Positions 15,309 to 24,690 of a stretch of 59,259 nucleotides of DNA are shown here, one piece after another. The notes under the pieces are model-generated. The model was not told the DNA's origin and did no database searches. It saw only the letters and a list, made by a program, of their open reading frames with translations. This stretch comes from a virus. Position numbers and translations under genes: made by a program. Location: the IMG/VR virus record IMGVR_UViG_3300045738_001587, positions 1-59,259 of that record, one strand, 5' to 3'. Position 1 is the stretch's first letter; every line of letters starts with the position of its first letter.

Positions 15309-15881
15309 GTGGATACCGAAAATATCACACTCATAGCTGCAATGTTAACCACCTTGCTCACCTTTTTGGTCGCTGTGTGGGTTAAGGTTCTACGTCCTGC
15401 GATGAAGTTTATAGATAAACATGATGATGTCGTAAAATCTATAAACACGATAGAAAAAGAAATCACATGTAACGACGGAGGAAGCCTAAAAGACGCTATC
15501 ACAAATGTTAATAACACATGTGGAAGAATCGAAAATAGGCAAAAGATAATAGAACAGAGGACGAAAGCCGCCCTACACCACAGCAATACGGCTCTTTTTG
15601 AAACTGACAGCATAGGGAGGATGGCTTGGGCTAATGAACCATTCCACAAGCTAACAGGCCAAACACTAACAAACGTCACGGGTTTTGATTGGCTTACCTA
15701 TATACATGAGGACGAGAGAGAAGAATTTTTGCAAGAGTTTGAGTCTTGCATAGAAATGAACAGGAAGTTTTCCAAAGAAGTGAAGACATCCGATGGGCAG
15801 GAAATGAGGATGACTGGATATCCTTATAGATTAAATGACAATAAACAAGGAGGTTTTCTAATTAGCCTCGTAGAGGCTTAA
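15309..15881 (+). CDS. Membrane-anchored PAS-domain protein
   Basis: 190 residues, GTG start. An N-terminal TM helix (residues about 6-25) is followed by a helical linker of about 70 residues with coiled-coil character. A PAS fold follows from about residue 98 (FETDSIGRMAWANEPFHKLTG, then GFDWLTYIHEDERE and ISLVE). PAS domains sense ligands, redox state or light, usually feeding a kinase, but no effector domain is present. The next gene is a holin-like protein 15 bases away, so a lysis-timing role is possible but unproved. Confidence 0.8.
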   Translation: MDTENITLIAAMLTTLLTFLVAVWVKVLRPAMKFIDKHDDVVKSINTIEKEITCNDGGSLKDAITNVNNTCGRIENRQKIIEQRTKAALHHSNTALFETDSIGRMAWANEPFHKLTGQTLTNVTGFDWLTYIHEDEREEFLQEFESCIEMNRKFSKEVKTSDGQEMRMTGYPYRLNDNKQGGFLISLVEA

Positions 15882-15896
15882 GAAAGGTAGTATATT

Positions 15897-16118
15897 ATGG
15901 GTTCTAATAAATGGTCACTGAATTGGGATGATGGTAAAAAGCTCGCCCTGAACACTTTTTTTGTATCAATTGCCGCTGGCCTGACTTATCTCGGTACGCA
16001 GGCTGCTAATATTGATTTGGGCTCTATGACAGCTTTGGTTGTCCCCATTGCAACGCTAGTCATTGGGGCTGCGACACAGTGGGCAAAAGACAGCTCCAAC
16101 AACGAACCATCAGAGTAA
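15897..16118 (+). CDS. Holin-like protein
   Basis: 73 residues with two TM segments (about 17-34 and 42-60), a short turn between them and charged ends, typical of small holins. It follows the PAS protein and is followed by a classical terminator, so the two form a separate transcription unit. No endolysin lies beside it. Confidence 0.6.
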   Translation: MGSNKWSLNWDDGKKLALNTFFVSIAAGLTYLGTQAANIDLGSMTALVVPIATLVIGAATQWAKDSSNNEPSE

Positions 16119-16195
16119 TCTTGATTACATAGTGGTTCGAGGCACCAGAACAAAAGTTGATTGGAATTAAATATTGAAAACATATAGATAAACAT

Positions 16196-16238
16196 AGCTC
16201 GCCCTAGAGTGGTAGTCATCCTTGGGCGAGCTTTTTTT
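16196..16238 (+). terminator. Rho-independent terminator
   Basis: Perfect 8-bp stem GCTCGCCC (16197-16204) / GGGCGAGC (16224-16231), extended by one A-T pair, followed by seven T. Ends the PAS/holin unit before nrdA. Confidence 0.92.
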
Positions 16239-16255
16239 GCACCAAGGAAGATAGT

Positions 16256-18496
16256 ATGCAGGTAACTAAGCATAGCGGAGAATTGGAAGAATATGACGTT
16301 GAAAAGATACACAAGGTTGTCGAGTGGGCGACAGACAAAATCAACGGTGTTTCCCTATCAGATATAGAAATGAATATGAATCTCTCGCTGAGAGATAAAA
16401 TAAACACGCGCGAGATACACCAGCTATTAATAAAAAGCGCCAGCGATCTAATATCAGAGTCCTCCCCAAATTATCAATACGTCGCGGCACGATTGCTCAA
16501 CATGAGCCTCAGAAAGCTTGTGTGGCATCACGCTATTAAGCCACCGTGTCTATACCACCACATCACCCGCCTTATGGACAGTGGGGTGTATGACCACGAA
16601 ATGCTGGACAACTGGACTCCCGAAGAAGTCCAAGACTTAGGGGATTATATTAAACATGATAGAGATAACATGTTTACCTATTCTGGACTCCAACAGCTAA
16701 TAGATAAATATCTAATAAAAAATAGAACAACCGGTGTTATCTACGAAACACCACAAATTGCTTATATGGCAATAGCCATGTGCTTGTTTTCCACCGACGA
16801 CGACAAGATGAAAAGAACAAAAGAGGCGTATGACACCTACTCTACGTTCAAGATTAATCTCCCTACGCCCATCATGGCTGGCGTGAGGTCAACCATAAAG
16901 CAGTTCGCCTCCTGTGTTCTGGTAGACATTGGTGATGATCTAGATAGCATCTTCTCCAGCCTACATGCAGTAGGGAAATATACAGCTAGGCGTGCGGGAA
17001 TCGGCTTAAACGCAGGGAGAATAAGACCTATAAATTCTCCAATTCGAGGTGGAGAGGTAGTCCACACTGGCCTGATACCGTATCTTAAAATCTTCGAGTC
17101 AGCAGTTAAGGCCACTTCTCAGAATGGCCTACGAGGGGGTTCTGCAACTGTACACATACCCTTCTGGCACTATGAGATTGAAGATGTTATAGTATTGAAG
17201 AACAACGCCGGGACAGATGACAACAGGGTTAGGAAGCTTGACTACTCAGTCCAGTTCTGCAAGCTGTTCTACGATAGACTGATAAAAAATCAAGACATAA
17301 CTCTATTCAGCCCCCACGAAGCTACTGGCCTATATGAAGCATTTGGAAACAATAAGGAATTTGAAGAACTATATGTTAAGTATGAAACCTCAAGATCCAT
17401 AAAAATGAAGAGGAAGATAAGCGCCAGAAAGCTTGCAGAGGTGTTCGCCAGAGAACGCCTTGAGACTGGCAGAATCTATAGCATGAACATAGACACCGCA
17501 AACCAACACGGGTCTTGGGATATCCCAGTTTATATGAGCAATCTTTGCCAAGAAATTATACATCCAACCGTACCAATTAATAGCATATGTGACGAAGAAG
17601 GGGAAATTGGAATTTGTATCCTCTCTGCTATAAATTTAGTGGAACTAAACTCTGACGATGACATACAAGCGGCCTGTAAGAACGCTGTGGAATCCTTGGA
17701 ATCAGTAATTGAATACCAAGACTATCCCGTTAAGGCCGGAGAAAACTTCACTAAGAACAGAAGGTCGCTGGGCGTTGGCATCACCAACCTTGCAGGTTTT
17801 TTGGCTAAGAATAAGCTAACTTACACTGACCCCAAGACGCCCAAATTTGTCCACGACATGATGGAAAAAATACAATGGTATCTGTTGGATACGTCATGCA
17901 AGCTGGCGGAAAAACTTGGGCCATGTGAAAAATTTAGTGATACCAAGTACGCAAGAGGCCTGCTTCCAATTGACTGGTACAAGAAGACGGTTGATGAAAT
18001 CGTAAAACCTAAATACTCAATGGACTGGGAGGGTCTTAGGTCTAGAATAAAAGAGTTTGGCCTGCGACATTCAACTCTGTCTGCTATTATGCCATGCGAA
18101 TCTAGCTCTGTCATACAAAACAGCACGAACGGAATTGAACCAGTGCGTCAACTTCTTTCATACAAAAAAGCAAAGAACGGAGTGCTGAAACAGCTAGTAC
18201 CTAACTATCATAAGGGTAGGAAGTATTATACGTTGGCATTCGACATACAGGACAATAGGGATATAATCAATATCATCGCTGTGCTACAAAAGTTCGTTGA
18301 CATGAGCATTAGCGCGAACCTATATTATAACTATGAGCATTATGAGGACGACTCCATACCATTGAGCCAGATTATTAAAGACAGCGTATACAGTTATAAG
18401 TATGGAGTTAAGAATTTGTACTATTGCAATACCCCAGACGGGGACGGCCAACTAGAAAAAGAGGCAGACTGTGAAGGCGGAGCCTGCGCAATATGA
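16256..18496 (+). CDS. nrdA: Ribonucleotide reductase class Ia, large subunit
   Basis: 746 residues. Reduces ribonucleoside diphosphates. The N-terminal ATP-cone region is residues about 1-90. The three reaction cysteines are in ASCVLVD, SNLCQEI (NxCxE) and GICILSAINL. The C-terminal tail CEGGACAI carries the redox cysteine pair that is reduced by thioredoxin or glutaredoxin. Full length for the family. nrdB is separated from it by an AT-rich cassette instead of being adjacent. Confidence 0.97.
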   Translation: MQVTKHSGELEEYDVEKIHKVVEWATDKINGVSLSDIEMNMNLSLRDKINTREIHQLLIKSASDLISESSPNYQYVAARLLNMSLRKLVWHHAIKPPCLYHHITRLMDSGVYDHEMLDNWTPEEVQDLGDYIKHDRDNMFTYSGLQQLIDKYLIKNRTTGVIYETPQIAYMAIAMCLFSTDDDKMKRTKEAYDTYSTFKINLPTPIMAGVRSTIKQFASCVLVDIGDDLDSIFSSLHAVGKYTARRAGIGLNAGRIRPINSPIRGGEVVHTGLIPYLKIFESAVKATSQNGLRGGSATVHIPFWHYEIEDVIVLKNNAGTDDNRVRKLDYSVQFCKLFYDRLIKNQDITLFSPHEATGLYEAFGNNKEFEELYVKYETSRSIKMKRKISARKLAEVFARERLETGRIYSMNIDTANQHGSWDIPVYMSNLCQEIIHPTVPINSICDEEGEIGICILSAINLVELNSDDDIQAACKNAVESLESVIEYQDYPVKAGENFTKNRRSLGVGITNLAGFLAKNKLTYTDPKTPKFVHDMMEKIQWYLLDTSCKLAEKLGPCEKFSDTKYARGLLPIDWYKKTVDEIVKPKYSMDWEGLRSRIKEFGLRHSTLSAIMPCESSSVIQNSTNGIEPVRQLLSYKKAKNGVLKQLVPNYHKGRKYYTLAFDIQDNRDIINIIAVLQKFVDMSISANLYYNYEHYEDDSIPLSQIIKDSVYSYKYGVKNLYYCNTPDGDGQLEKEADCEGGACAI

Positions 18497-18567
18497 ATGA
18501 AAATTTCTATGCGGACTTTGCTTTGTACTACCCAACGCAGCCCGGTATGTCCGCGCGAAGAGAGTAA
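18493..18567 (+). CDS. Possible 24-residue peptide
   Basis: A short frame that starts inside the nrdA stop (ATATGA) and ends just before the next gene. Composition is polar and it has no TM segment. It may be a chance frame in the junction between nrdA and the AT-rich cassette. Confidence 0.2.
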   Translation: MNENFYADFALYYPTQPGMSARRE

Positions 18568-18574
18568 CATTTGA

Positions 18575-19282
18575 ATGAAAGATAAAAAAGTTTTAATTTT
18601 AGGAAACAAACACTATTATAATTTCAAATTGAACGATATTATAGATAGTTTTGATGTAATTTATAGATTTAATCTTACTTTTCCCGGAAAAAATAATGGC
18701 ACAAAATTTGGTAAGTTAGCAATGTGCGGACATGTATACGACAGGTTTGTAAAAAATCCTATTAGCAAGGAACAAATAATACAAAAATATAAACATGATT
18801 ATGATATTTCATATTTAAGCGAGTGGTATGATTTCTTTCAAGAAAATAAAGAAAACTTTGATGAGATATTTCATCAAAATGAACACAACTGGCAGTCATT
18901 GAACAGGACGCTTGAAGAATATGGTAGTCCTCACAGATTTTCATACATGGCATCAACAGGATATTCGGTTATTTTTAGAAATTTAGCAGATAGTAATAAT
19001 AAAGTATATGTTTCAGGGTTCACTTTATGTGATGACGAACTAAGAGAATCAGCAGGGGACGCAAATGGAATCGCTATAGAAAGAAGTCAATATAACCCTC
19101 CCAAAAGCCATCACTCATGTTCGGAAGAAAGTCGCATCTTAGCTTGGTTACATAACAATAAAAAGGTTGACGCATCTTTGTGTATGCTAGAGGACACCGA
19201 CGAACTTAATCTAAAGATCAACGAATATAACACAGAACCTTCGGAGTTCATACTTAATTTATTAAATAGGAAAATAGTATGA
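18575..19282 (+). CDS. Sialyltransferase-like (GT29-like) protein
   Basis: 235 residues. The N-terminus VLILGNKHYYNFKLNDII then FDVIYRFN, followed by STGYSVIF and VYVSGFTL, resembles the sialyl-motif layout of GT29-like enzymes that use CMP-activated acid sugars. The match is by pattern only. The coding sequence is very AT-rich compared with nrdA, a sign of recent acquisition. It overlaps the cupin gene by four bases. Confidence 0.55.
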   Translation: MKDKKVLILGNKHYYNFKLNDIIDSFDVIYRFNLTFPGKNNGTKFGKLAMCGHVYDRFVKNPISKEQIIQKYKHDYDISYLSEWYDFFQENKENFDEIFHQNEHNWQSLNRTLEEYGSPHRFSYMASTGYSVIFRNLADSNNKVYVSGFTLCDDELRESAGDANGIAIERSQYNPPKSHHSCSEESRILAWLHNNKKVDASLCMLEDTDELNLKINEYNTEPSEFILNLLNRKIV

Positions 19283-19668
19283 GAACACAAGGTAAAGTGT
19301 GGGGAAAGACCCAAGATATATTTAAAAACTCTAATTTTGAGCTTCATAGAATCGAAGCCAAGAAAGGTGGCTTTTGCTCTAAGCACCGACATGAACATAA
19401 ATATAATGCATTCTATATTGAAAAGGGGAAGCTAAAGATAACAGTCTATGAAACAGATTATGATTTAATTGATGAAACGATTATATCCACAGGAGAGATG
19501 ACAATAGCTAAACCCGGAACTTATCACAGGTTTGAGGCACTTGAAGATACAATTTGTTATGAAATTTATTGGGTAGAGTTAAATCATGATGATATAGAAA
19601 GGGAGGGCGTTGGCGGACTTATCAAAGACTCTTTGTCCATTAACACACTAGACGACCTGAGGAGATAG
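19279..19668 (+). CDS. Cupin-domain protein
   Basis: 129 residues forming a single cupin barrel. Motif 1 is CSKHRHEHKYNAFYIEKG with metal-binding His residues, and motif 2 is PGTYHRFEAL. It may act as a sugar isomerase, epimerase or dioxygenase. Second gene of the AT-rich cassette. Confidence 0.7.
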   Translation: MRTQGKVWGKTQDIFKNSNFELHRIEAKKGGFCSKHRHEHKYNAFYIEKGKLKITVYETDYDLIDETIISTGEMTIAKPGTYHRFEALEDTICYEIYWVELNHDDIEREGVGGLIKDSLSINTLDDLRR

Positions 19669-19674
19669 AATAAT

Positions 19675-20679
19675 ATGACATTTAAACTACAAAACAGAGA
19701 AGTAAGGTTTGAGGTTACAAATCACTGTAATGCTCATTGCGTTTTTTGCCCACGGGAACTGCACACCAGACAACAAGGCGTTATGGACTTAGACGCATAC
19801 AAAAAGTGGATTGATGAGATTTACGAAGGCGACTACGGGGTTGATTTTATTTCTTTAGAAAATTACGGAGAACCCTTTGTTGATCCTCACCTGTTTGACA
19901 GGGCTAGATACGCAAAAGAGAGAGGCTTCTATACGGCAACGATATCAACAGGCTCACTCATGCACAAGAAAAAAAATGGAAGGTGTAGCCTAGAACAAAC
20001 CCTTGAGTGCATAGACAAGCTTAGGTTCAGTTATTATGCACTAACAAAAGATGTCTACGAATTTCTTCAAAAAAAGCTTACCTTTGAAGTTACAACTAAG
20101 AATATCCATGATCTTATAGAGATGAAGGCAAAAAGAGGAGGCGTCACTAGAATTGAAATGTATTTTCTTCTTATGCCAGAGAACGAACACCAAATGGAAG
20201 ATTGGATAAAAAAATACGAACCTTTAGTTGATGGAATATCTGTTTGGAAGCCTCACAATTGGAGTGACGGTAAAGAATATAGAGAAGTAAGCGATAAAAA
20301 CAAAGTTTCTTGCGGTAGACCTTTTAATGGCCCTATTCAGATTCAATGGGACGGAAAGCTTACCCCTTGTTGTTACGATTACAATAATGCTATTGTTTTA
20401 GGTGACGTTTCTAATGATGCAATAAAAAATCAAGTCACGGGAGAGAAGTATGAAGCTTTCCGTGATGCTCATGCCAAGGGGGAGTTTTACAAGTACCCCT
20501 TTTGTGATGGTTGTGACCAACTGCACAAGAGGGACGATGTTTTAGTTTACACTAATATTAAGGAGGTACAGGTAGGGTCAGTAAATACTAGTTACGATGA
20601 ACTATTAGATCCAGAAGAGACGCGCACTGAATGGGGAGACGAGATAGAGAAAAAGATCAACGGTAAAAATGATAGTTAA
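19675..20679 (+). CDS. Radical SAM/SPASM enzyme
   Basis: 334 residues. Canonical CX3CX2C cluster motif CNAHCVFCP near residue 16, an ENYGEPFVDP segment in the place of the family GGEP motif, and a C-terminal SPASM region (VSCGRPF, TPCCYDYN, FCDGC) for auxiliary Fe-S clusters. Substrate unknown; the aminotransferase gene overlaps its end, suggesting successive steps. An Fe-S enzyme whose maturation could benefit from the phage SufB and A-type carrier. Confidence 0.85.
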   Translation: MTFKLQNREVRFEVTNHCNAHCVFCPRELHTRQQGVMDLDAYKKWIDEIYEGDYGVDFISLENYGEPFVDPHLFDRARYAKERGFYTATISTGSLMHKKKNGRCSLEQTLECIDKLRFSYYALTKDVYEFLQKKLTFEVTTKNIHDLIEMKAKRGGVTRIEMYFLLMPENEHQMEDWIKKYEPLVDGISVWKPHNWSDGKEYREVSDKNKVSCGRPFNGPIQIQWDGKLTPCCYDYNNAIVLGDVSNDAIKNQVTGEKYEAFRDAHAKGEFYKYPFCDGCDQLHKRDDVLVYTNIKEVQVGSVNTSYDELLDPEETRTEWGDEIEKKINGKNDS

Positions 20680-21811
20680 AACAGCAAATAAATGTTATGT
20701 AACAGACACCGAAGGTAATATATATATTGATACTACTATGGGATCAGGTGCCCAAATAATAGGTCACAATAACCCTCTGATTAAAAGAATAGGCGAGAAG
20801 ATAAAAAGAGGTACAATCTATTCAATACCCAACCAACATACAGATAAAGTAAACTGCTACTTAAAGGAACACATAAACCCCGATTTTGATGAGCAATACA
20901 TCTTCTGTAATTCGGGCACCGAAGCTAACATGAGGGCTATAAGATTGGCCCGTGCATACACAGGTAAAAATTTAGTTGGTAGATTTCATGGGGGCTGGCA
21001 TGGTGGATTAGATGGTTTCTTAGAAGAACACCCAGACAACAAGGGAATTCCTGCGGCGACTGATAGCTTGTTTAAAGTCCTACCTTACAATGATGATAAG
21101 TGCTTCGAGCAGATTACTTCTGACATGGCTGCTGTAATAGTAGAGCCCGTGCAGGGATCTAATCCTAGGTCTGACATTAAACAGTTTCTGCAAAAATTAA
21201 GAGACCGCTGCACCAAGACAGGTGTACTATTAATATTTGATGAAATTATGACGGGTTTTAGATTATCTGCAAAGGGGGGTGCTGGCGTTTTTGATGTGAG
21301 ACCCGATATAGTAACTTATGGGAAAGTTTTAGGGGGAGGCTTTCCAATAGGAGCGGTTGGAGGTAAAACCGAAATCATGAAAACAAAGAATGTTTTTTAT
21401 GGGGGAACTTTTTCTGCAAATCCCTTGAGCATGTATGCAGCCAAATTAATTCTTGAAACTATCATTGATAAAAAATATATCCAATATGATAAACTAAACA
21501 ATGCTGGCAAAACATTCAGAGATGAACTAAATAAGTTTTTTATTAAGCAAGATAAGGAAATGAGAGTAATGGGGTATGACTCCCTCAATAGAATTATTTT
21601 TACAGATAGATTTATTAGAAATAGAAAAGAAAGAGATGAGCTTGAGCCCAGCGATGCTCAAAAGATATTCTCTGAAAAACTAGAACGGTTCGGAGTGTTT
21701 GTGAATTGGAATGGGCTATACCACTTCTCTATGGCTCACACACCAGAGGTGGTTGAAGACCTTATTAGTACAATTAAGAGAGCCTGTAATCAAGATTTAA
21801 AGGAGAAATAA
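20669..21811 (+). CDS. Class-III PLP aminotransferase, glutamate-1-semialdehyde aminomutase-like
   Basis: 380 residues. Features are CNSGTEANMRAIRLAR, GGWHGG, VIVEPVQGS, IFDEIMTGFR and the PLP lysine in TYGKVLGGGFPIGAVGG, then the SANPLSMYAA segment. It is closest in pattern to glutamate-1-semialdehyde 2,1-aminomutase-like enzymes. The neighbours (cupin, radical SAM, glycosyltransferase-like) argue for amination of an unusual sugar or small molecule instead of tetrapyrrole synthesis. AT-rich like the rest of the cassette. Confidence 0.85.
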   Translation: MIVKTANKCYVTDTEGNIYIDTTMGSGAQIIGHNNPLIKRIGEKIKRGTIYSIPNQHTDKVNCYLKEHINPDFDEQYIFCNSGTEANMRAIRLARAYTGKNLVGRFHGGWHGGLDGFLEEHPDNKGIPAATDSLFKVLPYNDDKCFEQITSDMAAVIVEPVQGSNPRSDIKQFLQKLRDRCTKTGVLLIFDEIMTGFRLSAKGGAGVFDVRPDIVTYGKVLGGGFPIGAVGGKTEIMKTKNVFYGGTFSANPLSMYAAKLILETIIDKKYIQYDKLNNAGKTFRDELNKFFIKQDKEMRVMGYDSLNRIIFTDRFIRNRKERDELEPSDAQKIFSEKLERFGVFVNWNGLYHFSMAHTPEVVEDLISTIKRACNQDLKEK

Positions 21812-21830
21812 ATATGGTAGGTAAAGAAGA

Positions 21831-22457
21831 ATGAAAGTGTCCTTCTGTATAACGTGCTATAATAAGGATGTTCATTTTCTGGATAAACTCCTAAGAACTT
21901 TAGAAGAACAAACCAAAGCCCCTTTCGAGGTCATTGTGTCCTCAAGCGGGATGCGTAACCTAGAACTTCCTGCGGAGCTTGTCATTGCAGGTAAGAGTGT
22001 TCCAGTGATTGGAACAAACAGCGAGGAGAAGATTATTCAAAGCGTGGCCAGAAACAGAGCTATAAAAAAGTCCTCAGGAGATATAGTAATCTTCTTTGAC
22101 GTTGACGATATGCCACACCCCCAAAAGATAGAAGTAACGCAAAATATATTCTCTAAGGGGGAAGCAGAGGCTTTGGTACATTCCTATTCACGGAACGGGA
22201 CACCCTTTAAGCCTATCGAAAATGAAGATGTTGTCAAAATTACAGAGAAAAATCCAACCTGCACCAATTTAAGATCACCCGATGGTGGTAAAATCCATCA
22301 TGCACACATAGCCGTCAAAAAAGAAGTCTTGCGGTCATTCAGTTTCAACGAGACTCTTGAGTATTATAGGTTAGAAGATGGAAAGTTTTGTCAGGACTTA
22401 TTCGACGCGGGAGTCAAAATATACTACTTAAATCAACCGCTAGTGAAATACACTTGA
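21831..22457 (+). CDS. Family 2 glycosyltransferase
   Basis: 208 residues. VSFCITCYNKD at the start and the DxD-type FFDVDDMP at about residue 90 are typical GT2 elements; a later ARNRAIKKSSGDIVIF block supports this. It lies between the AT-rich cassette and nrdB. Confidence 0.85.
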   Translation: MKVSFCITCYNKDVHFLDKLLRTLEEQTKAPFEVIVSSSGMRNLELPAELVIAGKSVPVIGTNSEEKIIQSVARNRAIKKSSGDIVIFFDVDDMPHPQKIEVTQNIFSKGEAEALVHSYSRNGTPFKPIENEDVVKITEKNPTCTNLRSPDGGKIHHAHIAVKKEVLRSFSFNETLEYYRLEDGKFCQDLFDAGVKIYYLNQPLVKYT

Positions 22458-22470
22458 GATCGAGACATAA

Positions 22471-23550
22471 ATGAAAAGCATATTGAATAAAATAAATGTT
22501 GACACAATGAAGCAGCCGTTGTTCCTTGGGGAGGACTTATCCCTACAGAGATATGACAAATTCAAGTATCCAGTTTTCTTTGACCTATTCAAAAAGCAGC
22601 TAGAATTTTTCTGGAGGCCGGAAGAAATAGAGCTTAAGAAGGACAGAAGTGATTTTAAAGACGACGCTATTATGTCGGATAACGAAAGGTTCATATTCAC
22701 CTCTAATCTTAAGTACCAAACAATGATGGACTCAGTGATATGCCGAGGGGTTCCGGCTATCCAAGAGTATGTATCAAACCCTGAGCTTGAGGCTTGCCTA
22801 AATGTTTGGCAGTTTTTTGAGCAGATTCACAGCTACAGCTATACCTATATAATAAAAAATGTCTACTCCAACCCAAGTGAGATACTGGACTCGTGCCTAA
22901 CGGATGAAGAGATTGTAGCTAGAGCAGACGTTGCGGTCAGAGAGTACGACAAACTTAAAGGCTTGAGCAATAGCAAAAAGCCAGATGACATAAAAAGGCA
23001 AATTTACCTTACACTAATTAGCATTAACATATTGGAAGCCGTGAGGTTTTATGTTTCCTTTATCTGTGCCTTTGCATTTGCCGAGAATAAAAAAATGTCA
23101 GGAAATGCAGACATTGTTAAGCTGATTAAACGTGACGAGGCGATACATTTATACAACACCCAAGAAATCCTTAAAATATTGTGCAACGTAAAATCAGAGG
23201 GATTCACTAGAATCGCCAAGGAGTGTGAAGAAGAGGCTTGTCGTATGTTCGCCTGCGCAGCAGAAGAAGAGAAGAAATGGGCGTCGTACCTGTTTAAAGA
23301 CGGATCAATCATTGGCCTTAACGAGCCAGTAATGCACCAGTATATTGACTGGCTCTGCATGTCTAGGCGTAAGGCTATTGGGCTGCCACACGAAAGCGGA
23401 ATTAAGAACCCAATATCTGGGTGGACAGAGCCTTGGATGAACAGTGAAGCCGTTCAGGTGGCCCCACAGGAGCATGAGATAACATCCTACAAGATTGGCG
23501 CTAGCGTCAATGACCTTGAAGACATGGACTTTGGAGACATTAAACTATGA
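22471..23550 (+). CDS. nrdB: Ribonucleotide reductase class Ia, small subunit
   Basis: 359 residues. Di-iron ligands are visible in MMDSV, FEQIHSYSYTYI (Glu, His and the radical Tyr at the spacing of E. coli E115, H118, Y122), NILEAVRF and RDEAIHL. The conserved tyrosine means a classic tyrosyl radical enzyme. Its C-terminal residues would bind NrdA. It overlaps dut by four bases. Confidence 0.96.
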   Translation: MKSILNKINVDTMKQPLFLGEDLSLQRYDKFKYPVFFDLFKKQLEFFWRPEEIELKKDRSDFKDDAIMSDNERFIFTSNLKYQTMMDSVICRGVPAIQEYVSNPELEACLNVWQFFEQIHSYSYTYIIKNVYSNPSEILDSCLTDEEIVARADVAVREYDKLKGLSNSKKPDDIKRQIYLTLISINILEAVRFYVSFICAFAFAENKKMSGNADIVKLIKRDEAIHLYNTQEILKILCNVKSEGFTRIAKECEEEACRMFACAAEEEKKWASYLFKDGSIIGLNEPVMHQYIDWLCMSRRKAIGLPHESGIKNPISGWTEPWMNSEAVQVAPQEHEITSYKIGASVNDLEDMDFGDIKL

Positions 23551-23993
23551 TAGATCCTAGATTTGCCGGAAAACTTATTAAAGTTAAGAAGCTAGAAAAT
23601 GACGCAATCTTGCCAACGAGAACAAATGCATCTGACGCTGGGTGGGATTTATACTCAACAGCCTCAAGTTCAATCGAAAGCAAAAGCCGAGACATGATAT
23701 CGACAGGTATTTCTATCGAGATTCCAGACGGCTACGTGGGCCTTGTCTGGCCACGGTCTGGTTTATCTGTTAAGAATGGGATTGATGTATTAGCTGGGGT
23801 TATTGATTCTGGCTACAGGGGGGAAATTAGGGTGTGTCTATATAATACTAGCGACCAACAGGTAGATATTATCAAAGGCGACCGGATAGCACAAATAATT
23901 TTTCAGCAACTGCCAGACTTTGTGATGATTGAGGCAGATGTCCTAAACGTCTCAAGTAGGGGCGAAGGAGGATTTGGAAGTAGTGGCAAATAA
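23547..23993 (+). CDS. dut: dUTPase
   Basis: 148 residues, trimeric dUTPase family. All five motifs are visible: DAGWDLY, PRSGLS, GVIDSGYRGEI, RIAQIIF and RGEGGFGSSG. It hydrolyses dUTP to dUMP and PPi, keeping uracil out of DNA and supplying dTMP synthesis. Confidence 0.97.
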   Translation: MIDPRFAGKLIKVKKLENDAILPTRTNASDAGWDLYSTASSSIESKSRDMISTGISIEIPDGYVGLVWPRSGLSVKNGIDVLAGVIDSGYRGEIRVCLYNTSDQQVDIIKGDRIAQIIFQQLPDFVMIEADVLNVSSRGEGGFGSSGK

Positions 23994-24669
23994 TAACTCA
24001 AGGTCTAGAAAAAACAAAAGAGGCAAAAGAAGAATTGCTGTCTCGGTGACGGCCAAAACGGAGAACCAAAAAAAATACATTAAAGATATAATTGATAACG
24101 AAGTAGTTTTTTGCATAGGGCCGTCTGGTAGCGGAAAGTCCTACATAGCCTCTGGCATAGCAGCCGACCACCTATTTAAGGGAATCATAGATCAACTAAT
24201 AGTAACAAGGCCTTTAGTCTGTACTGGCAAAGATATCGGCTCGCTTCCGGGCGAGCTTGATGAAAAGATAAGACCATACCTAATGCCTATGGAAGAAAAC
24301 CTAAGACATTTTTTAGGCAGAGAAGCTTACGTCCAGATGATTAATAGCCAAAGAATTAGATACGAACCTCTTGAAGTCATGCGGGGAGCGACTTTCCATC
24401 ATTCATATATGATACTCGACGAAGCCCAAAACTGCACGGTGGATCAGATAAAAATGTTCATAACAAGGATGGGAGAAAACTCCAAAGTTTTGATAAATGG
24501 AGATGTTCGACAAACAGACATAAAGGGCCGAAGCGGGCTTTTCCAATGCATAGACCGGCTAGAGGGCGTTGAGGGCGTAGGGGTAAGCGAATTGTTTTAT
24601 GAAGACATACAAAGGAACGGAATTATAGGCAGAATACTAGAAGCCCTAGAGGAAGAATATTATGACTAA
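23983..24669 (+). CDS. phoH: PhoH-like ATPase
   Basis: About 228 residues. Walker A IGPSGSGKSYIA, Walker B MILDEAQN and the PhoH-specific LPGELDEKIRPYL and NGDVRQTD segments are present. GTG 23983 is favoured since AAGGAGG lies 11 bases upstream; a TTG at 23974 would be too close. PhoH is widespread in phages, with proposed RNA-helicase or stress roles that are not settled. Confidence 0.93.
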   Translation: MANNNSRSRKNKRGKRRIAVSVTAKTENQKKYIKDIIDNEVVFCIGPSGSGKSYIASGIAADHLFKGIIDQLIVTRPLVCTGKDIGSLPGELDEKIRPYLMPMEENLRHFLGREAYVQMINSQRIRYEPLEVMRGATFHHSYMILDEAQNCTVDQIKMFITRMGENSKVLINGDVRQTDIKGRSGLFQCIDRLEGVEGVGVSELFYEDIQRNGIIGRILEALEEEYYD

Positions 24670-24690
24670 TTACTATACGAAAGGTGAAAA

